In this document: one piece after another, positions 26,192 to 36,291 of the stretch
Layout: each line of letters opens with the position of its first letter
Position numbering within the stretch: the stretch's first letter is position 1
Source: Nocardia cyriacigeorgica GUH-2
GTDB taxonomy: Bacteria; Actinomycetota; Actinomycetes; Mycobacteriales; Mycobacteriaceae
Assembly: GCF_000284035.1 (NCBI RefSeq)
Contig: NC_016887.1
Location: 682,001 to 746,000 of the forward strand
Length of the DNA: 64,000 nucleotides
Direction of reading: 5' to 3'
Translations under genes and position numbers: made by a program
Notes under the pieces: model-generated
What the model was told of the DNA's origin: nothing
What the model saw: the letters and a program-made list of their open reading frames with translations, nothing else
Database searches by the model: none

Positions 26192-26490
26192 GCGATCTGT
26201 CGAACAACCGCTACGACCCGTACCACGACTGCCAGGATCCGACCCCGTGGGCGGCAGGTATCACGGTGACGGTGCTGGTCGCGGCACTGACGACGGTCGC
26301 GGTCTACGCCTTCGGCGCGGCGCTGGCCGAGGTCCATCCGCTGCTGGCGGTGGGAGTCAATGTGGTCGCGGTCGGTGGGGTGGCGCCGACAGCGTGGCGC
26401 TGGCGTAGCGCGCCGGTGACCCGCTGGGTGCTGGCCGGTGGAGCCATTGGGGTGCTGCTGGCCTGGATCGGTCTGCTACTCGGGGTGTGA
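26188..26490 (+). CDS. DUF2537 small membrane protein (Rv0882-like)
   Basis: A 100-residue protein coupled to the upstream methyltransferase by an ATGA overlap. After a polar N-terminus (MSDLSNNRYDPYHDCQDPTP) come three hydrophobic helices (about 25-47, 52-68, 78-99) with a basic WRWRSAPVTRW loop, fitting DUF2537. Its position immediately after the SpoU methyltransferase matches M. tuberculosis. The function is unknown. A 17-bp tandem repeat array starts 7 bp after its stop codon. Confidence 0.8.
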   Translation: MSDLSNNRYDPYHDCQDPTPWAAGITVTVLVAALTTVAVYAFGAALAEVHPLLAVGVNVVAVGGVAPTAWRWRSAPVTRWVLAGGAIGVLLAWIGLLLGV

Positions 26491-26496
26491 GCGTTG

Positions 26497-26632
26497 AGCC
26501 GGTCGGTAGAGCCGGCCGGTCGGGAGAGCGGGCCGGTCGGGAGAGCGGGCCGGTCGGGACAGCGGGCCGGTCGGGACAGCGGGCCGGTCGGGACAGCGGG
26601 CCGGTCGGGACAGCGGGCCGGTCGGGAAAGCG
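26497..26632. repeat. 17-bp tandem repeat array (eight units)
   Basis: A 17-bp unit of the form GGCCGGTCGGGACAGCG is repeated head to tail: one degenerate copy at 26497-26513, then seven good copies from 26514 to 26632. Four internal copies are identical; others differ at one base (GAGAG, GAAAG variants). It fills the space between the convergent DUF2537 and AraC genes. No spacers separate the units, so it is a minisatellite, not a CRISPR array. Confidence 0.9.
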
Positions 26633-26640
26633 GGCGCGCC

Positions 26641-27420
26641 TCAGCCCGCGTCGTCGATGATCCGCACCTCGCTGCTGACGCCGAGGAACGCGGTGGGCGT
26701 CAGCCCGAACATCGCCCGGAACACGTCGCTGAAATGCGAGGGCGAGGCGAAACCCGCGTCGACCGCCGCCCTGGTCAGATCGTGGCCGGCGGCGTAGGCC
26801 CGGCCCACCCGCAGCATCCGGGCCCACTGCACGTAGCGGCGGAAGCTGGTGCCGGTCTGCTCGGCGAACGTGCGCAGGAAATGTGAGGTGGAAAGCCCGG
26901 CGAGACCGGCACTTTCCGCGGCGCGCTGGGGCCGGGCCGGGTCTGCGCGAATCGCGGCGGCGATGGCGGCGATGCGCGGATCCCGCACCGCGGGCACCGG
27001 GATGCTGGCCAGCTCGAGCAGCTGTTCCACCTCGGGCTCGGGACCGTCGCACAGTGCGATGAGGTCGGCTTCGCGCACCTGGTCGGCCGAATAGTCCCCG
27101 ATCGACCTGGTCATCCCGCCCAGGCAGCGCGCCACCCGCGCCGAGGTCGGATCGAAGAAGCAGAACAGCATGCGCCCCTGGCTCTCGACCAGATGATGCG
27201 TCACCCGGGCCCGGAAAAGGAAGCTGCGCGCGGTGATATCGGGTCCGTCGGTCACCCGGACCCGGAACGGCGCGTCGACCCCGACCCCCAGCGAGGCGAT
27301 GGCGGTGGAATGCGCGGCCAGACCCAGGCTCGGCCCCAGATAGACCGCATGCCCCGGCCGGATCCACAGCCGCGCCGTCGCGGTGCCGGAGCACGTTTCC
27401 GGAAGTGCCGACCGTGTCAT
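26641..27420 (-). CDS. AraC-family transcriptional regulator
   Basis: A 259-residue regulator with the AraC/XylS DNA-binding domain at the C-terminus: first helix-turn-helix AAESAGLAGLSTSHFLRTFAEQTGTSFRRYVQWARM and second RAAVDAGFASPSHFSDVFRAMFGLTPTAF, both intact. The N-terminal ~140 residues are an effector-binding domain of unknown ligand. It is divergent from the alpha/beta hydrolase gene at 27523 with a spacer of about 100 bp, so it probably controls that gene. Its 3' end borders the 17-bp tandem repeat array. Confidence 0.9.
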   Translation of the reverse strand: MTRSALPETCSGTATARLWIRPGHAVYLGPSLGLAAHSTAIASLGVGVDAPFRVRVTDGPDITARSFLFRARVTHHLVESQGRMLFCFFDPTSARVARCLGGMTRSIGDYSADQVREADLIALCDGPEPEVEQLLELASIPVPAVRDPRIAAIAAAIRADPARPQRAAESAGLAGLSTSHFLRTFAEQTGTSFRRYVQWARMLRVGRAYAAGHDLTRAAVDAGFASPSHFSDVFRAMFGLTPTAFLGVSSEVRIIDDAG

Positions 27421-27522
27421 GGGCGCGACGATACCGGGACGACAACGCGCACGGCAGGCACCTCAGCCAGACCGACCACGCGGCGGCACCGCCGCGACCA
27501 GCAACGACGAGCAGGAGGCGGC

Positions 27523-28401
27523 ATGACCACCGACCGAACCCAACCGGCAACGAAGCCCTCGGCGATCGCGCTCCGCGACGTCACCGTGGACGACGCCCGC
27601 CTGCACTACGCCGAGGCGGGCACTGGCGACCCGCTGGTCCTGCTGCACGGCTGGCCGGAAGACCACCTCGCCTGGGAACACCAGATCGCACCGTTGTCGC
27701 GGCTGCGCCGGGTGATCGCACCGGACTGGTTCGGCTCGGGCGAATCCACTCGAGCCCCCGGATGGACCTGCGACTACGACAGCGAGGTGGACCGGATCGC
27801 CCGGATGCTGGACGCACTCGGCCTGGACCGCGTCGATTTCGCCTGTCACGACTACGGCGGCTTTCTCGGCCTCGGTTTCGTGCAGCGTCATCCCGACCGG
27901 GTCCGCCGTTTCGCGCTCCTCAACTCACGCGCGCAGAGCACCTTCACCCCGGCGTTCTACCTGCTGTTCGGGCTGTTCACCGTCGCCGCCCGGCACCGGC
28001 TACTGCGGCCGCTGCTCACCACCCCGCCGATCTACTACGTGCACCGCCTGGGCTTGGCCGCGTTCCTGCGCGACGGCACCTTCGACGCCGAACGGCTCGA
28101 CCACTACCTGGCCATGCTGCGCACACCGCAAGGCCGGCGCGACTATGCCCACTTCTGGGCGGGCTACGAGGTGAAGGACCGGCCGGAACTCGCCATCCGG
28201 CTGGCCGAGATCACCTGCCCGACCACCATCATCTGGGGCACCCGCGAATACGCCATCCCATTGAGTACCGCCGAACGACTCGCCCGCGATATCGACGACG
28301 CCGAACTGGTGCGCATCGACGCGGGCCATTTCCTGATGGAGCAACGTCCGGATGAAGTGACCGATGCCCTCCGCCGCTGGTTGCAACGGCCCGCGCCGTG
28401 A
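27523..28401 (+). CDS. Alpha/beta hydrolase, epoxide hydrolase/dehalogenase type
   Basis: A 292-residue alpha/beta-hydrolase. The oxyanion HGWP motif (LVLLHGWPED) and the nucleophile elbow ACHDYGG with Asp as nucleophile point to the epoxide hydrolase/haloalkane dehalogenase branch rather than esterases. The catalytic His is in DAGHFLMEQRPDEV near the C-terminus, and a cap domain lies between (about residues 145-225, rich in Tyr/Leu/Arg). The start is ATG 27523 with AGGAGG 4 nt upstream. It is divergent from an AraC regulator. Haloalkane dehalogenases need a Trp after the nucleophile; here it is Tyr (HDYGG), so epoxide hydrolase is favoured. Confidence 0.88.
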   Translation: MTTDRTQPATKPSAIALRDVTVDDARLHYAEAGTGDPLVLLHGWPEDHLAWEHQIAPLSRLRRVIAPDWFGSGESTRAPGWTCDYDSEVDRIARMLDALGLDRVDFACHDYGGFLGLGFVQRHPDRVRRFALLNSRAQSTFTPAFYLLFGLFTVAARHRLLRPLLTTPPIYYVHRLGLAAFLRDGTFDAERLDHYLAMLRTPQGRRDYAHFWAGYEVKDRPELAIRLAEITCPTTIIWGTREYAIPLSTAERLARDIDDAELVRIDAGHFLMEQRPDEVTDALRRWLQRPAP

Positions 28402-28413
28402 ACCGCGCTCGGC

Positions 28414-29169
28414 TCACCCCACCGGATCCCCGCGGCGCAACCACGACAGCAGCCCGCGCCGCGGCTTCCCGTTCGCGATATGCGGTTGACTCTCACCGAC
28501 CGGCGCCCCCGGATCGGGCGCCTGACCTTTCGGGTATAGCGTGAACCCGCAGACCGAGATATCACCGGGCAGCAGCGCGCCCTCCGCGGCCGGTGCGCGG
28601 TAATGGAAACCGAGCCATTCGTTATTGGCGGCGTCGGCGAAATCGGGCGGATCGAACGGCAGGATCTGCGGGTCGGGCATATCGCCCACCTGCAATCGGA
28701 CCGGATGCTCACCGGCCCAGTACGAGCGTTCCCACACCAGCGGCAGGCCTTCGTCTTCCAGGATGTGCACCCGGTTGGCGCTGAACGAACGCCGGAATTC
28801 CCCACGCTCCCAATGCGCGAACGAACCCCAGCTGTGCGCGGTGTCGAAGGCGATCAGATAGGTGTGCTCGGAGGCCAGCGGCCGGATCAGCGGCGTGGGC
28901 AGCGCGGTCGGCCGCACCCGCGCCACCTGCGGTGAACACACCACGGTGACACCGGGATAGCAGCCGATGTACACCTCGTCGGCGTCGGGACCGGCGCAGC
29001 CGCCGAGCGTGCCGACCATGATCGGCACGACGTCGTTGCCGGGATGCAATTGCTCGGCCAGCGCACGCGCGGCCTCGGGATCGCATTCGTGATCCGCGCG
29101 CAGCACCGCCTGCGGGTCGGATGCGTCGACGTACCAGAGCGACGAAGCCTTGGACAGCATTTTCGGCAC
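28414..29169 (-). CDS. Conserved hypothetical protein (DUF6928-like)
   Basis: A 251-residue soluble protein, convergent with the epoxide hydrolase gene 12 bp away. It begins MPKMLSKASSLWYVDASDPQ and contains conserved-looking segments DEVYIGCYPGVTVVCSPQ, IAFDTAHSWGSFAHWERGEF and WERSYWAGEHPV, then a Pro/Gly-rich tail ending in a basic LLSWLRRGDPVG. This pattern resembles actinobacterial proteins annotated DUF6928; the assignment is tentative and no enzymatic motif is visible. An 11-bp direct repeat (AGATCGACCCC at 29255 and 29276) lies upstream. Confidence 0.55.
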   Translation of the reverse strand: MPKMLSKASSLWYVDASDPQAVLRADHECDPEAARALAEQLHPGNDVVPIMVGTLGGCAGPDADEVYIGCYPGVTVVCSPQVARVRPTALPTPLIRPLASEHTYLIAFDTAHSWGSFAHWERGEFRRSFSANRVHILEDEGLPLVWERSYWAGEHPVRLQVGDMPDPQILPFDPPDFADAANNEWLGFHYRAPAAEGALLPGDISVCGFTLYPKGQAPDPGAPVGESQPHIANGKPRRGLLSWLRRGDPVG

Positions 29170-29254
29170 CTCCCGAGTTGCACGAAAAGAGCTCCGCGAA
29201 CTTCGGGCAATCCCCGCCGCGCCGAACGCGTCCGGGCCTGCCCGGCGCCGACCT

Positions 29255-29286
29255 AGATCGACCCCGCGTCGACCGAGATCGACCCC
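29255..29286. repeat. Two AGATCGACCCC direct repeats, 21 bp apart
   Basis: Identical 11-mers at 29255-29265 and 29276-29286, spaced by two helical turns, lie about 90-120 bp upstream of the minus-strand gene starting at 29169. They could bind a regulator in tandem on one DNA face; nothing else supports this. Confidence 0.35.
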
Positions 29287-29369
29287 ACACCGAAAAATCT
29301 ACTCGCCCCGGCCGCGTCATGCGGCGGCTTCGCTGGGTTACGACATCGGCCTACCTGCGCCGACGCGGC

Positions 29370-30485
29370 TCAGTGGCCGGAGCTGCGAACGCCGAGCAGC
29401 ACGTCTTCCCACGACGGCATCGGCGCCTTGCCGCGCTTGGTGCGGGCGGGCTTGGCTTTCGCGGCGGCCGGCTTGGCGTCCTCGGCCGCGGCGCTCTTGG
29501 TTTCCGGCTGGGCCGATTCCGTTGCCGCCGCGGGAACCTCGACGGTGCTCGTCGCGGCGCGCTCGGCAGTGGGCTCGGCCCGCGGTGCTTCGGTCCGGAC
29601 CTCGGGCTCGGTCCGCGCGGCGGGCTCGGCCTCGACGCGGCCACCGGCCGACGGCGCCTTCGGTCCGACCGCGGCGCCACCGGCGGCCGAACCACCGGCT
29701 GCCGGAATCGAACCCGTGGTCGAGGCCGGAGACGGCAGCGCGGTGGCACCACCGGCGGCGACCGCGCGCTGCCCGTAGAACTCCTCGATCACCGGCTGCT
29801 GCGGCGCGAGTGCGGCGGATTCGCGCGGCTCGGCGGGCGGTTCGACCGGGGCCGGGGCCTCGGGCTCTTCGGGCAGGATCGTCGCCAGCCCGCGCAGTGC
29901 GCGACCGAAATCGGGATCGATCAGATCGGCGGCCGGATCATCGAGCGGGGAAACCGTGCCACCGTGCGCGTCCGGCTGGTAGCGCCAATGCGCTGCGATC
30001 TCCGAACGCCCGTTCTGCCACTGCAGCTGGGCGACCCAGAAACCCTTCTCGTCTTTCCAGGCATCCCATTCGGCGTTTTCCAGCGTGTGCCCGCGCGCGG
30101 TGAACGCGGCGGTGACGACATCGATGAGGATTTCCACCGCGGGACCGTCGGGCCGCACCGGATGCGCCTTCTGTGCGAGTTCGGCGGCGCGGGCGCGTTC
30201 GAGCAGCACCGGATAGGCGAAACGTTCCACCCGGCTGGCCGGCATGCCGGATTCCTGGGTGACCTGCTCTACGGAGGCACCGGCGCGGATACGGGCCTGG
30301 ATATCGCGTGGTCGCATAGTCGCTTCCATTTCGATCTCGATCTGGCCGAATCGGGCAAGGTCTCCGCGGGCAGCGGCACGCAGTTTGTCATCGGCGGGAA
30401 GCCGGAATTTCTGGCCGCTTTCGGTGTCCACACAGACGATATGGGCGGAATCGGGCGTCACGCCGATCACTCGAAGTTCACGCAC
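29370..30485 (-). CDS. sepH: Cell division protein SepH (DUF3071)
   Basis: A 371-residue protein matching SepH, which binds FtsZ and promotes Z-ring assembly in Actinobacteria (Rv0883c in M. tuberculosis). The N-terminal DUF3071 domain is clear: MRELRV-type start, LRAAARGDLARFGQIEIEME and MRPRDIQARIRAGASVEQVTQE helix-turn-helix. A long disordered Ala/Pro/Glu region follows (about residues 225-350), and the conserved C-terminal MPSWEDVLLGVRSS motif is present. GTG 30485 is chosen because AAGGAGG lies 5 nt upstream; the frame is open far further upstream. The neighbour is serC, as in mycobacteria. Confidence 0.93.
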   Translation of the reverse strand: MRELRVIGVTPDSAHIVCVDTESGQKFRLPADDKLRAAARGDLARFGQIEIEMEATMRPRDIQARIRAGASVEQVTQESGMPASRVERFAYPVLLERARAAELAQKAHPVRPDGPAVEILIDVVTAAFTARGHTLENAEWDAWKDEKGFWVAQLQWQNGRSEIAAHWRYQPDAHGGTVSPLDDPAADLIDPDFGRALRGLATILPEEPEAPAPVEPPAEPRESAALAPQQPVIEEFYGQRAVAAGGATALPSPASTTGSIPAAGGSAAGGAAVGPKAPSAGGRVEAEPAARTEPEVRTEAPRAEPTAERAATSTVEVPAAATESAQPETKSAAAEDAKPAAAKAKPARTKRGKAPMPSWEDVLLGVRSSGH

Positions 30486-30654
30486 CGTTACCTCCTTATC
30501 GCGTCGGCTCGCGACACCGCCCACGTTCTGGAACAGTAGTGCACTTCTGTAAATCCCGCCGCAAGACACGCGGCATCGAAATCTACCCCCAGGGCACCGC
30601 GCACGGCTAATCTGCTCTATTCCGTTGCGAACCAAGCAGTTTCCCGGGCTTGAC

Positions 30655-30693
30655 AAAAAGCGAACCCGCCACGCGGTCGGCGCGGCGGGTTCG
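30655..30693 (-). terminator. serC intrinsic terminator
   Basis: A 10-bp stem (CGAACCCGCC with its complement, 30661-30670 and 30684-30693) is followed on the minus strand by five T residues (30655-30659). It lies 17 bp after the serC stop. Confidence 0.85.
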
Positions 30694-30710
30694 GGCTGGT
30701 TTCGGGTGGG

Positions 30711-31883
<1,173 letters not shown>

Positions 31884-31898
31884 CTAACCTGAACCCTC

Positions 31899-32708
31899 AT
31901 GAGCATGCTGTCGGCAAACTCCGGGCGGCGATGGCGGGCGCGGCGACTACGGGGTGGTGCGGGGAGGTGGGGGACACGGCACGGCCTGCGTTCGATGCGG
32001 GCGAACCGCCGTGCTCAGCGCGATGCCGGACCGCCGGCGATGCGGCGCACGGGCATCGGACTGTGGTTGCTCGGCGTCGGCCTGACATTGTCGAGCCTGC
32101 GCCCGCGCCTGCCCTGGCGGGCCGGCGCACGATCGGGCGTGCTGAGCGGGGCCGCGCGCCGTGAGCTGCTGTTGCGCGGCACGCACGGCACGGCCACCGT
32201 GCTCGGGGTGCGCCCGCGCCGCAGCGAGGCCGGGCACGTGTTCTGGGTGCGGGTCCAGCTCGACGGCGAACCGCCCTACGAGACCCGGGTGCGGCAGCGG
32301 GTGCGCGAGGCGGATCTGGACCGGATGCGTCCGGGTGACGTGATCTTCTGCCGGGTCGACCCCGGCGACCGTGAGCGGGTGGTGCTGCACGTCTCCAATG
32401 ACGCCGATCCCGGCCGGGTCGGCATCGCCAAGATCCTGTCCGACGGCCGCCGTGCCCAGGCCACCGTGCTCGCCGCCACGCCCATGGCCGCCGACTACTC
32501 CGGCCGCGACGATCCGGTGCTGCGATTGGACCTGGAGCTGCAGGCCTGGGACGAACCCGCGCCCTGGCGGGTCCGGCTGGTGCAGCCGGTCCCGCTGTCC
32601 GCGATCAGCCTGGTCGACCTGGGCAAACGGCTCGAAGTCGCCTTCTTCACCGTCGACAAGGGCGAATCGGTGGCCGTCGACTGGGCCGCATCGCTCGGCG
32701 AGCGCTAG
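31899..32708 (+). CDS. Membrane-anchored hypothetical protein (DUF3592-like)
   Basis: A 269-residue protein with a very Arg-rich N-terminus (residues 5-50), one hydrophobic helix (about 52-66, IGLWLLGVGLTLSSLRP) and a C-terminal half of paired beta-rich modules, each starting with ATV(L): THGTATVLGVRPRRSEAGH and RRAQATVLAATPMAADYSG. This repeated pattern resembles the small OB-like modules of DUF3592 proteins. No catalytic residues are evident. The start could be ATG 31899 or the ATG at 31905. It is divergent from serC. Confidence 0.55.
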   Translation: MSMLSANSGRRWRARRLRGGAGRWGTRHGLRSMRANRRAQRDAGPPAMRRTGIGLWLLGVGLTLSSLRPRLPWRAGARSGVLSGAARRELLLRGTHGTATVLGVRPRRSEAGHVFWVRVQLDGEPPYETRVRQRVREADLDRMRPGDVIFCRVDPGDRERVVLHVSNDADPGRVGIAKILSDGRRAQATVLAATPMAADYSGRDDPVLRLDLELQAWDEPAPWRVRLVQPVPLSAISLVDLGKRLEVAFFTVDKGESVAVDWAASLGER

Positions 32709-32739
32709 ACCGGCGCGAACGCCGACACCCGTGGGCGGA

Positions 32740-32768
32740 CCGGCCCGTCATGCGGTGATGCGGGCCGG
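32740..32768. terminator. GC hairpin between convergent genes
   Basis: CCGGCCCG pairs with CGGGCCGG over 8 bp around a 13-nt loop in the 107-bp spacer between the plus-strand DUF3592-like gene and the minus-strand citrate synthase. No T-run, so the terminator call is moderate. Confidence 0.4.
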
Positions 32769-32815
32769 CGAGGCCGCAGTGGTCGGGTAGCGACACAAGC
32801 CGCAACCCGGCGGAA

Positions 32816-33943
32816 TCAGCTGTGCGCGATCGACGCCCAGCCCGCGACCTCTTCGGGCTTACGCGGCCCCGGCCCGGTGTAGATGGCGGCCGGGCGCACC
32901 AGCTTGCCCAGCTGCTTCTGCTCCAGGATGTGCGCACACCAGCCCGCGGTCCGGCCGCAGGTGAACATGGCGGGCATCATGTGCGCGGGCACCTCGGCGA
33001 AGTCGAGGATGACCGCGGCCCAGAACTCCACATTGGTCTCGATGGCGCGATCCGGGCGACGTTCGCGCAGCTCGGCCAGCGCGGCCTGCTCCAGCGCGGC
33101 GGCCACCTCGAAACGCGGGGCGTTCAGCCGCTCGGCGGTGCTGCGCAGCACCCGGGCACGTGGGTCCTCGGCCCGGTAGACCCGGTGGCCGAAGCCCATC
33201 AGCTTCTCCTTGCGGTCGAGGATGCCCTTGACCAGCGCGCGGGCATCGCCGGTGCGCTCGACCTCTTCGATCATCGGCAGCACGCGTGCCGGGGCGCCGC
33301 CGTGCAGCGGACCCGACATGGCGCCGATCGCGCCGGACAGCGAGGCGGCCACGTCCGCGCCGGTGGAGGCGATGACGCGGGCGGTGAAGGTGGAGGCGTT
33401 CATGCCGTGCTCGGCGGCCGAGACCCAGTAGGCGTCGATGGCCTCGGTGTGCCGCGGATCCGGGTCACCCTTCCAGCGAGTCATGAACCGCTCGGTGACG
33501 GTGGTGCATTCGTCGATCTTCTGCTGCGGCACCGCGGGCTGGTAGATGCCGCGCGCGGACTGCGCCACATACGACAGCGCCATCACCGAGGCGCGGGCCA
33601 GGTTCTCCCGCGCGGTCTCGTCGTCGATGTCGAGCAGCGGCTCGTAGCCCCAGATCGGGGCGAGCATGGCCAGGCCGGCCTGCACGTCGACGCGGACGTC
33701 GCCGGTGTGCACCGGCAGCGGGAACGGTTCGGCGGGCGGCAGGCCACGGCCGAACTCACCGTCGACCAGCAGCGCCCAGGCGTCACCGAAGGTCACCCGG
33801 TTGGCGACCAGATCTTCGATATCCACCCCGCGGTAGCGCAGTGCGCCGCCGTCCTTGTCGGGTTCGGCGATATCGGTGGTGAACGCGACGACACCCTCGA
33901 GACCGCTGACGAAATCCGGGGGAACCGCGGGGCTGGTAGTCAT
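32816..33943 (-). CDS. citA: Citrate synthase, type CitA
   Basis: A 375-residue citrate synthase, condensing acetyl-CoA with oxaloacetate. Catalytic residues are visible: His in AAEHGMNAST, His in GPLHGGAPARVL, and the GFGHRVYRAEDPRA segment; the catalytic Asp lies in the C-terminal ETNVEFWAAVIL region. Length agrees with the short CitA of M. tuberculosis (Rv0889c, 373). A second, longer citrate synthase (gltA) lies at 36292. ATG 33943 (MTTSPAVPPDF) is used. It is divergent from pdxH with a spacer of about 110 bp. Confidence 0.93.
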   Translation of the reverse strand: MTTSPAVPPDFVSGLEGVVAFTTDIAEPDKDGGALRYRGVDIEDLVANRVTFGDAWALLVDGEFGRGLPPAEPFPLPVHTGDVRVDVQAGLAMLAPIWGYEPLLDIDDETARENLARASVMALSYVAQSARGIYQPAVPQQKIDECTTVTERFMTRWKGDPDPRHTEAIDAYWVSAAEHGMNASTFTARVIASTGADVAASLSGAIGAMSGPLHGGAPARVLPMIEEVERTGDARALVKGILDRKEKLMGFGHRVYRAEDPRARVLRSTAERLNAPRFEVAAALEQAALAELRERRPDRAIETNVEFWAAVILDFAEVPAHMMPAMFTCGRTAGWCAHILEQKQLGKLVRPAAIYTGPGPRKPEEVAGWASIAHS

Positions 33944-34055
33944 GTGGTGACTCTCCTTGCACGTCGGGTCGCATGGCTCGCGGTGCACGGTGGTCGCGGC
34001 ACATGCCGATCACCAAAACCTTAGCCCCTGGCTACTGCGGAGTAACGTCTGCCCC

Positions 34056-34775
34056 ATGCGTGACCTGGACAATTCCTACCCGGATCTCGCCGCCATGCGC
34101 GTCGAGTACGGCGGCGGGCCTTTCGACAGCGAAGGCGCACCCGGTACCGGCGCCCGCGATGCCGATCTGGACGAAAACTGGCTGGCCGGCGGCTGGGAAC
34201 CGTTGCTACGGCACTGGATCGAGCAGGCCACCGCCGTCGGGATCGCCGAACCCAACGCCATGGTGCTGGCCACCGTGGCGCTCACCGCCGACGGCACGCC
34301 GCGTCCGGTCGCGCGCACGGTGCTGTGCAAGGGGCTCTCGCCCGAAGGTGTGACTTTCTACACCAATTACGACTCGGCGAAGGGCACGCAATTGGCCGCG
34401 GTCCCGTTCGCGGCGGCCACCTTCGTCTGGCCTGCGCTGGGCCGGCAGGTGCATGTGCGCGGTCCGGTGCAGCGGGTCTCGGCCGAGACCACCGCCGTCT
34501 ACTGGCGCTCGCGTCCGCGTGATTCTCAACTCAGTGCGTGGGCCTCGCATCAGTCCCGGCCGATCGCCTCGCGCGCCGAACTCGATCGCGCGCTGGCCGA
34601 GACCACGGCGCGATTCGCCGGCGTCGACGAGATTCCGGTGCCACCGCACTGGGGCGGATATCTATTGCGGCCGGACGAGGTCGAGTTCTGGCAGGGGCGG
34701 CAGGGGCGTCTGCACAACCGCATCCGGGTGAACGTCGACGGCGACACGATGACGGTCCAGCGCTTGCAGCCCTGA
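34056..34775 (+). CDS. pdxH: Pyridoxamine 5'-phosphate oxidase
   Basis: A 239-residue FMN enzyme that oxidises pyridoxine/pyridoxamine phosphate to the cofactor PLP. Motifs seen: [24 protein letters not shown] (FMN phosphate contacts), [28 protein letters not shown] and the C-terminal [14 protein letters not shown] with the characteristic R-L-H substrate-binding residues. Length is in the normal 210-240 range. The start is ATG 34056; the frame is open 99 bp further 5' without family similarity. It is divergent from citA. It would supply PLP to SerC and the aminotransferase elsewhere in the window. Confidence 0.93.
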   Translation: MRDLDNSYPDLAAMRVEYGGGPFDSEGAPGTGARDADLDENWLAGGWEPLLRHWIEQATAVGIAEPNAMVLATVALTADGTPRPVARTVLCKGLSPEGVTFYTNYDSAKGTQLAAVPFAAATFVWPALGRQVHVRGPVQRVSAETTAVYWRSRPRDSQLSAWASHQSRPIASRAELDRALAETTARFAGVDEIPVPPHWGGYLLRPDEVEFWQGRQGRLHNRIRVNVDGDTMTVQRLQP

Positions 34776-34848
34776 TCCCCGAATCCATCCAATGATGTGA
34801 TGAATAAGGTCTGGCCCGATCGGGTCCGGCTCGCATAATCTGCGGCTG

Positions 34849-36132
34849 GTGAGACTGCTCGCCGACACCAGGCCACTACGCGATCCGGACTATCGCAGGC
34901 TGTGGACCTCCGGCATCGTCACCACCATCGGCGCGCAACTCTCGGTCGTCGCGGTGCCGACGCAGATCTTCCAGCTCACCGGCAGTTCCGGCTATGTCGG
35001 GCTGGCCGGGCTGTTCGGGTTGGTGCCGCTGATCGTGTTCGGGCTCTGGGGCGGTGCCCTCGCCGACGTGATGGATCGGCGCACCCTGCTGCTGATCACT
35101 AATACCGGCACCGGACTCACCGCCCTCGCCTTCTGGATCCAGGCCGCGACCGGCGCCGGGAATGTGTGGCTGGTGCTCGGCCTGTTCGCCGTGCAACAGG
35201 CCTTCTTCGCCGTCAACCAGCCCACCCGCAGCGCCACCATTCCCAGACTGCTGCCGGAAAGCCAACTCGCCGCGGCCAATTCGCTGTCGATGACGGTCAC
35301 CCAGTTCGGCGCCATCGCCGGGCCGGTGCTCGCGGGCGCGCTCATCCCGCTGATCGGGTTGTCCACGCTGTACCTGATCGACGCCATCGCGCTGCTGGTC
35401 ACGCTGTGGGCGGTGTGGCGACTGCCGTCGCTGCCGCCGACCGGATCGGTGCGGCGCGCGGGTCTACGCACGGTGTTCGACGGCTTCGCCTACCTGGCCA
35501 CCCAGCGGATCCTGCTCGCCTCCTTCGCCGTCGACATCATCGCCATGGTCTTCGGCATGCCGCGGGCGCTGTTCCCGCAGATCGCGCACGAGACCTTCGG
35601 TGATCCGGCCACCGGCGGCGTCGCGCTCGGGCTGTTGTTCGCGTCGATGTCGGTGGGTGCGGTGCTCGGTGGCGTGTTCTCCGGGTGGATTCCGCGGGTG
35701 CGCAGACAAGGCCTCGCGGTGATCGTCTGTATCGCGTTATGGGGGCTTGCCATGGTCGGCTTCGGGGTCGCGGTCGGGTTCACCGGGCGCGGTCTCGGCG
35801 TCGCCGCCGGGCTGTGGATCGCGCTGGCCTGCTCGGCCTTCGGCGGTGCGGTGGACATGGTCTCGGCCGCGCTGCGGATGACGATGTTGCAGACCGTGGC
35901 GACCGACGAAATGCGTGGCAGGCTGCAAGGAGTGTTCATCGTCGTGGTCGCGGGCGGCCCGCGAATCGGTGATGTTGCGCACGGTTTTGCCGCCGCGAGC
36001 CTGGGTACCGCCGTGGCCGCCGCGGGCGGTGGAGTGCTGGTGGTGGTCGGTGTGGTGCTCGCGGCGCTGGCTTTCCCGGCCTTCGTGCGATACCGGGTGG
36101 GCCGGTCAGAGCCGAAACCGGTGCTCGCTTGA
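34849..36132 (+). CDS. MFS exporter (EntS-like, MFS_3)
   Basis: A 427-residue 12-helix major facilitator. Features of the MFS_3/EntS group are visible: LLADTRPLRDPDYRRLWTSG start, the loop-2/3 GGALADVMDRRTLL (D-x-x-D-R-R), PTRSATIPRLLPESQLAAAN in the helix 4-5 region, and QTVATDEMRGRLQGVF near loop 10-11. Members export siderophores, macrolides or metabolites; nothing in the neighbourhood fixes the substrate. The start is GTG 34849. It follows pdxH on the same strand after 73 bp. Confidence 0.88.
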   Translation: MRLLADTRPLRDPDYRRLWTSGIVTTIGAQLSVVAVPTQIFQLTGSSGYVGLAGLFGLVPLIVFGLWGGALADVMDRRTLLLITNTGTGLTALAFWIQAATGAGNVWLVLGLFAVQQAFFAVNQPTRSATIPRLLPESQLAAANSLSMTVTQFGAIAGPVLAGALIPLIGLSTLYLIDAIALLVTLWAVWRLPSLPPTGSVRRAGLRTVFDGFAYLATQRILLASFAVDIIAMVFGMPRALFPQIAHETFGDPATGGVALGLLFASMSVGAVLGGVFSGWIPRVRRQGLAVIVCIALWGLAMVGFGVAVGFTGRGLGVAAGLWIALACSAFGGAVDMVSAALRMTMLQTVATDEMRGRLQGVFIVVVAGGPRIGDVAHGFAAASLGTAVAAAGGGVLVVVGVVLAALAFPAFVRYRVGRSEPKPVLA

Positions 36133-36291
36133 ATACCCCGCACCTCACCGCTCGCCGGTACGTTTGTGAGATCGTGCGGTGGGCACCCTCCTGCCCGAGC
36201 CCGGCGAAGCAGCGACTAGCGTCATGGTCAAGCGCACCGCCGTGCCGACCGCACCCGGTGCCGACGGTCATAGCCTGAGAGGGATCCTTCC

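Noticed and set aside
26497..26632. 17-bp repeats considered as a CRISPR array or coding tail of the AraC gene
   Set aside because: Units are contiguous without spacers, and the AraC stop lies before the array; a minisatellite is the better description.
29121..30539. 472-codon plus-strand open frame opposite sepH
   Set aside because: Antisense of the disordered Ala/Pro/Glu region of SepH; Gly/Arg-rich with no domain.
34776..34848. Possible tRNA or small RNA in the pdxH-MFS spacer
   Set aside because: No cloverleaf or strong hairpin could be drawn in the 73 bp.
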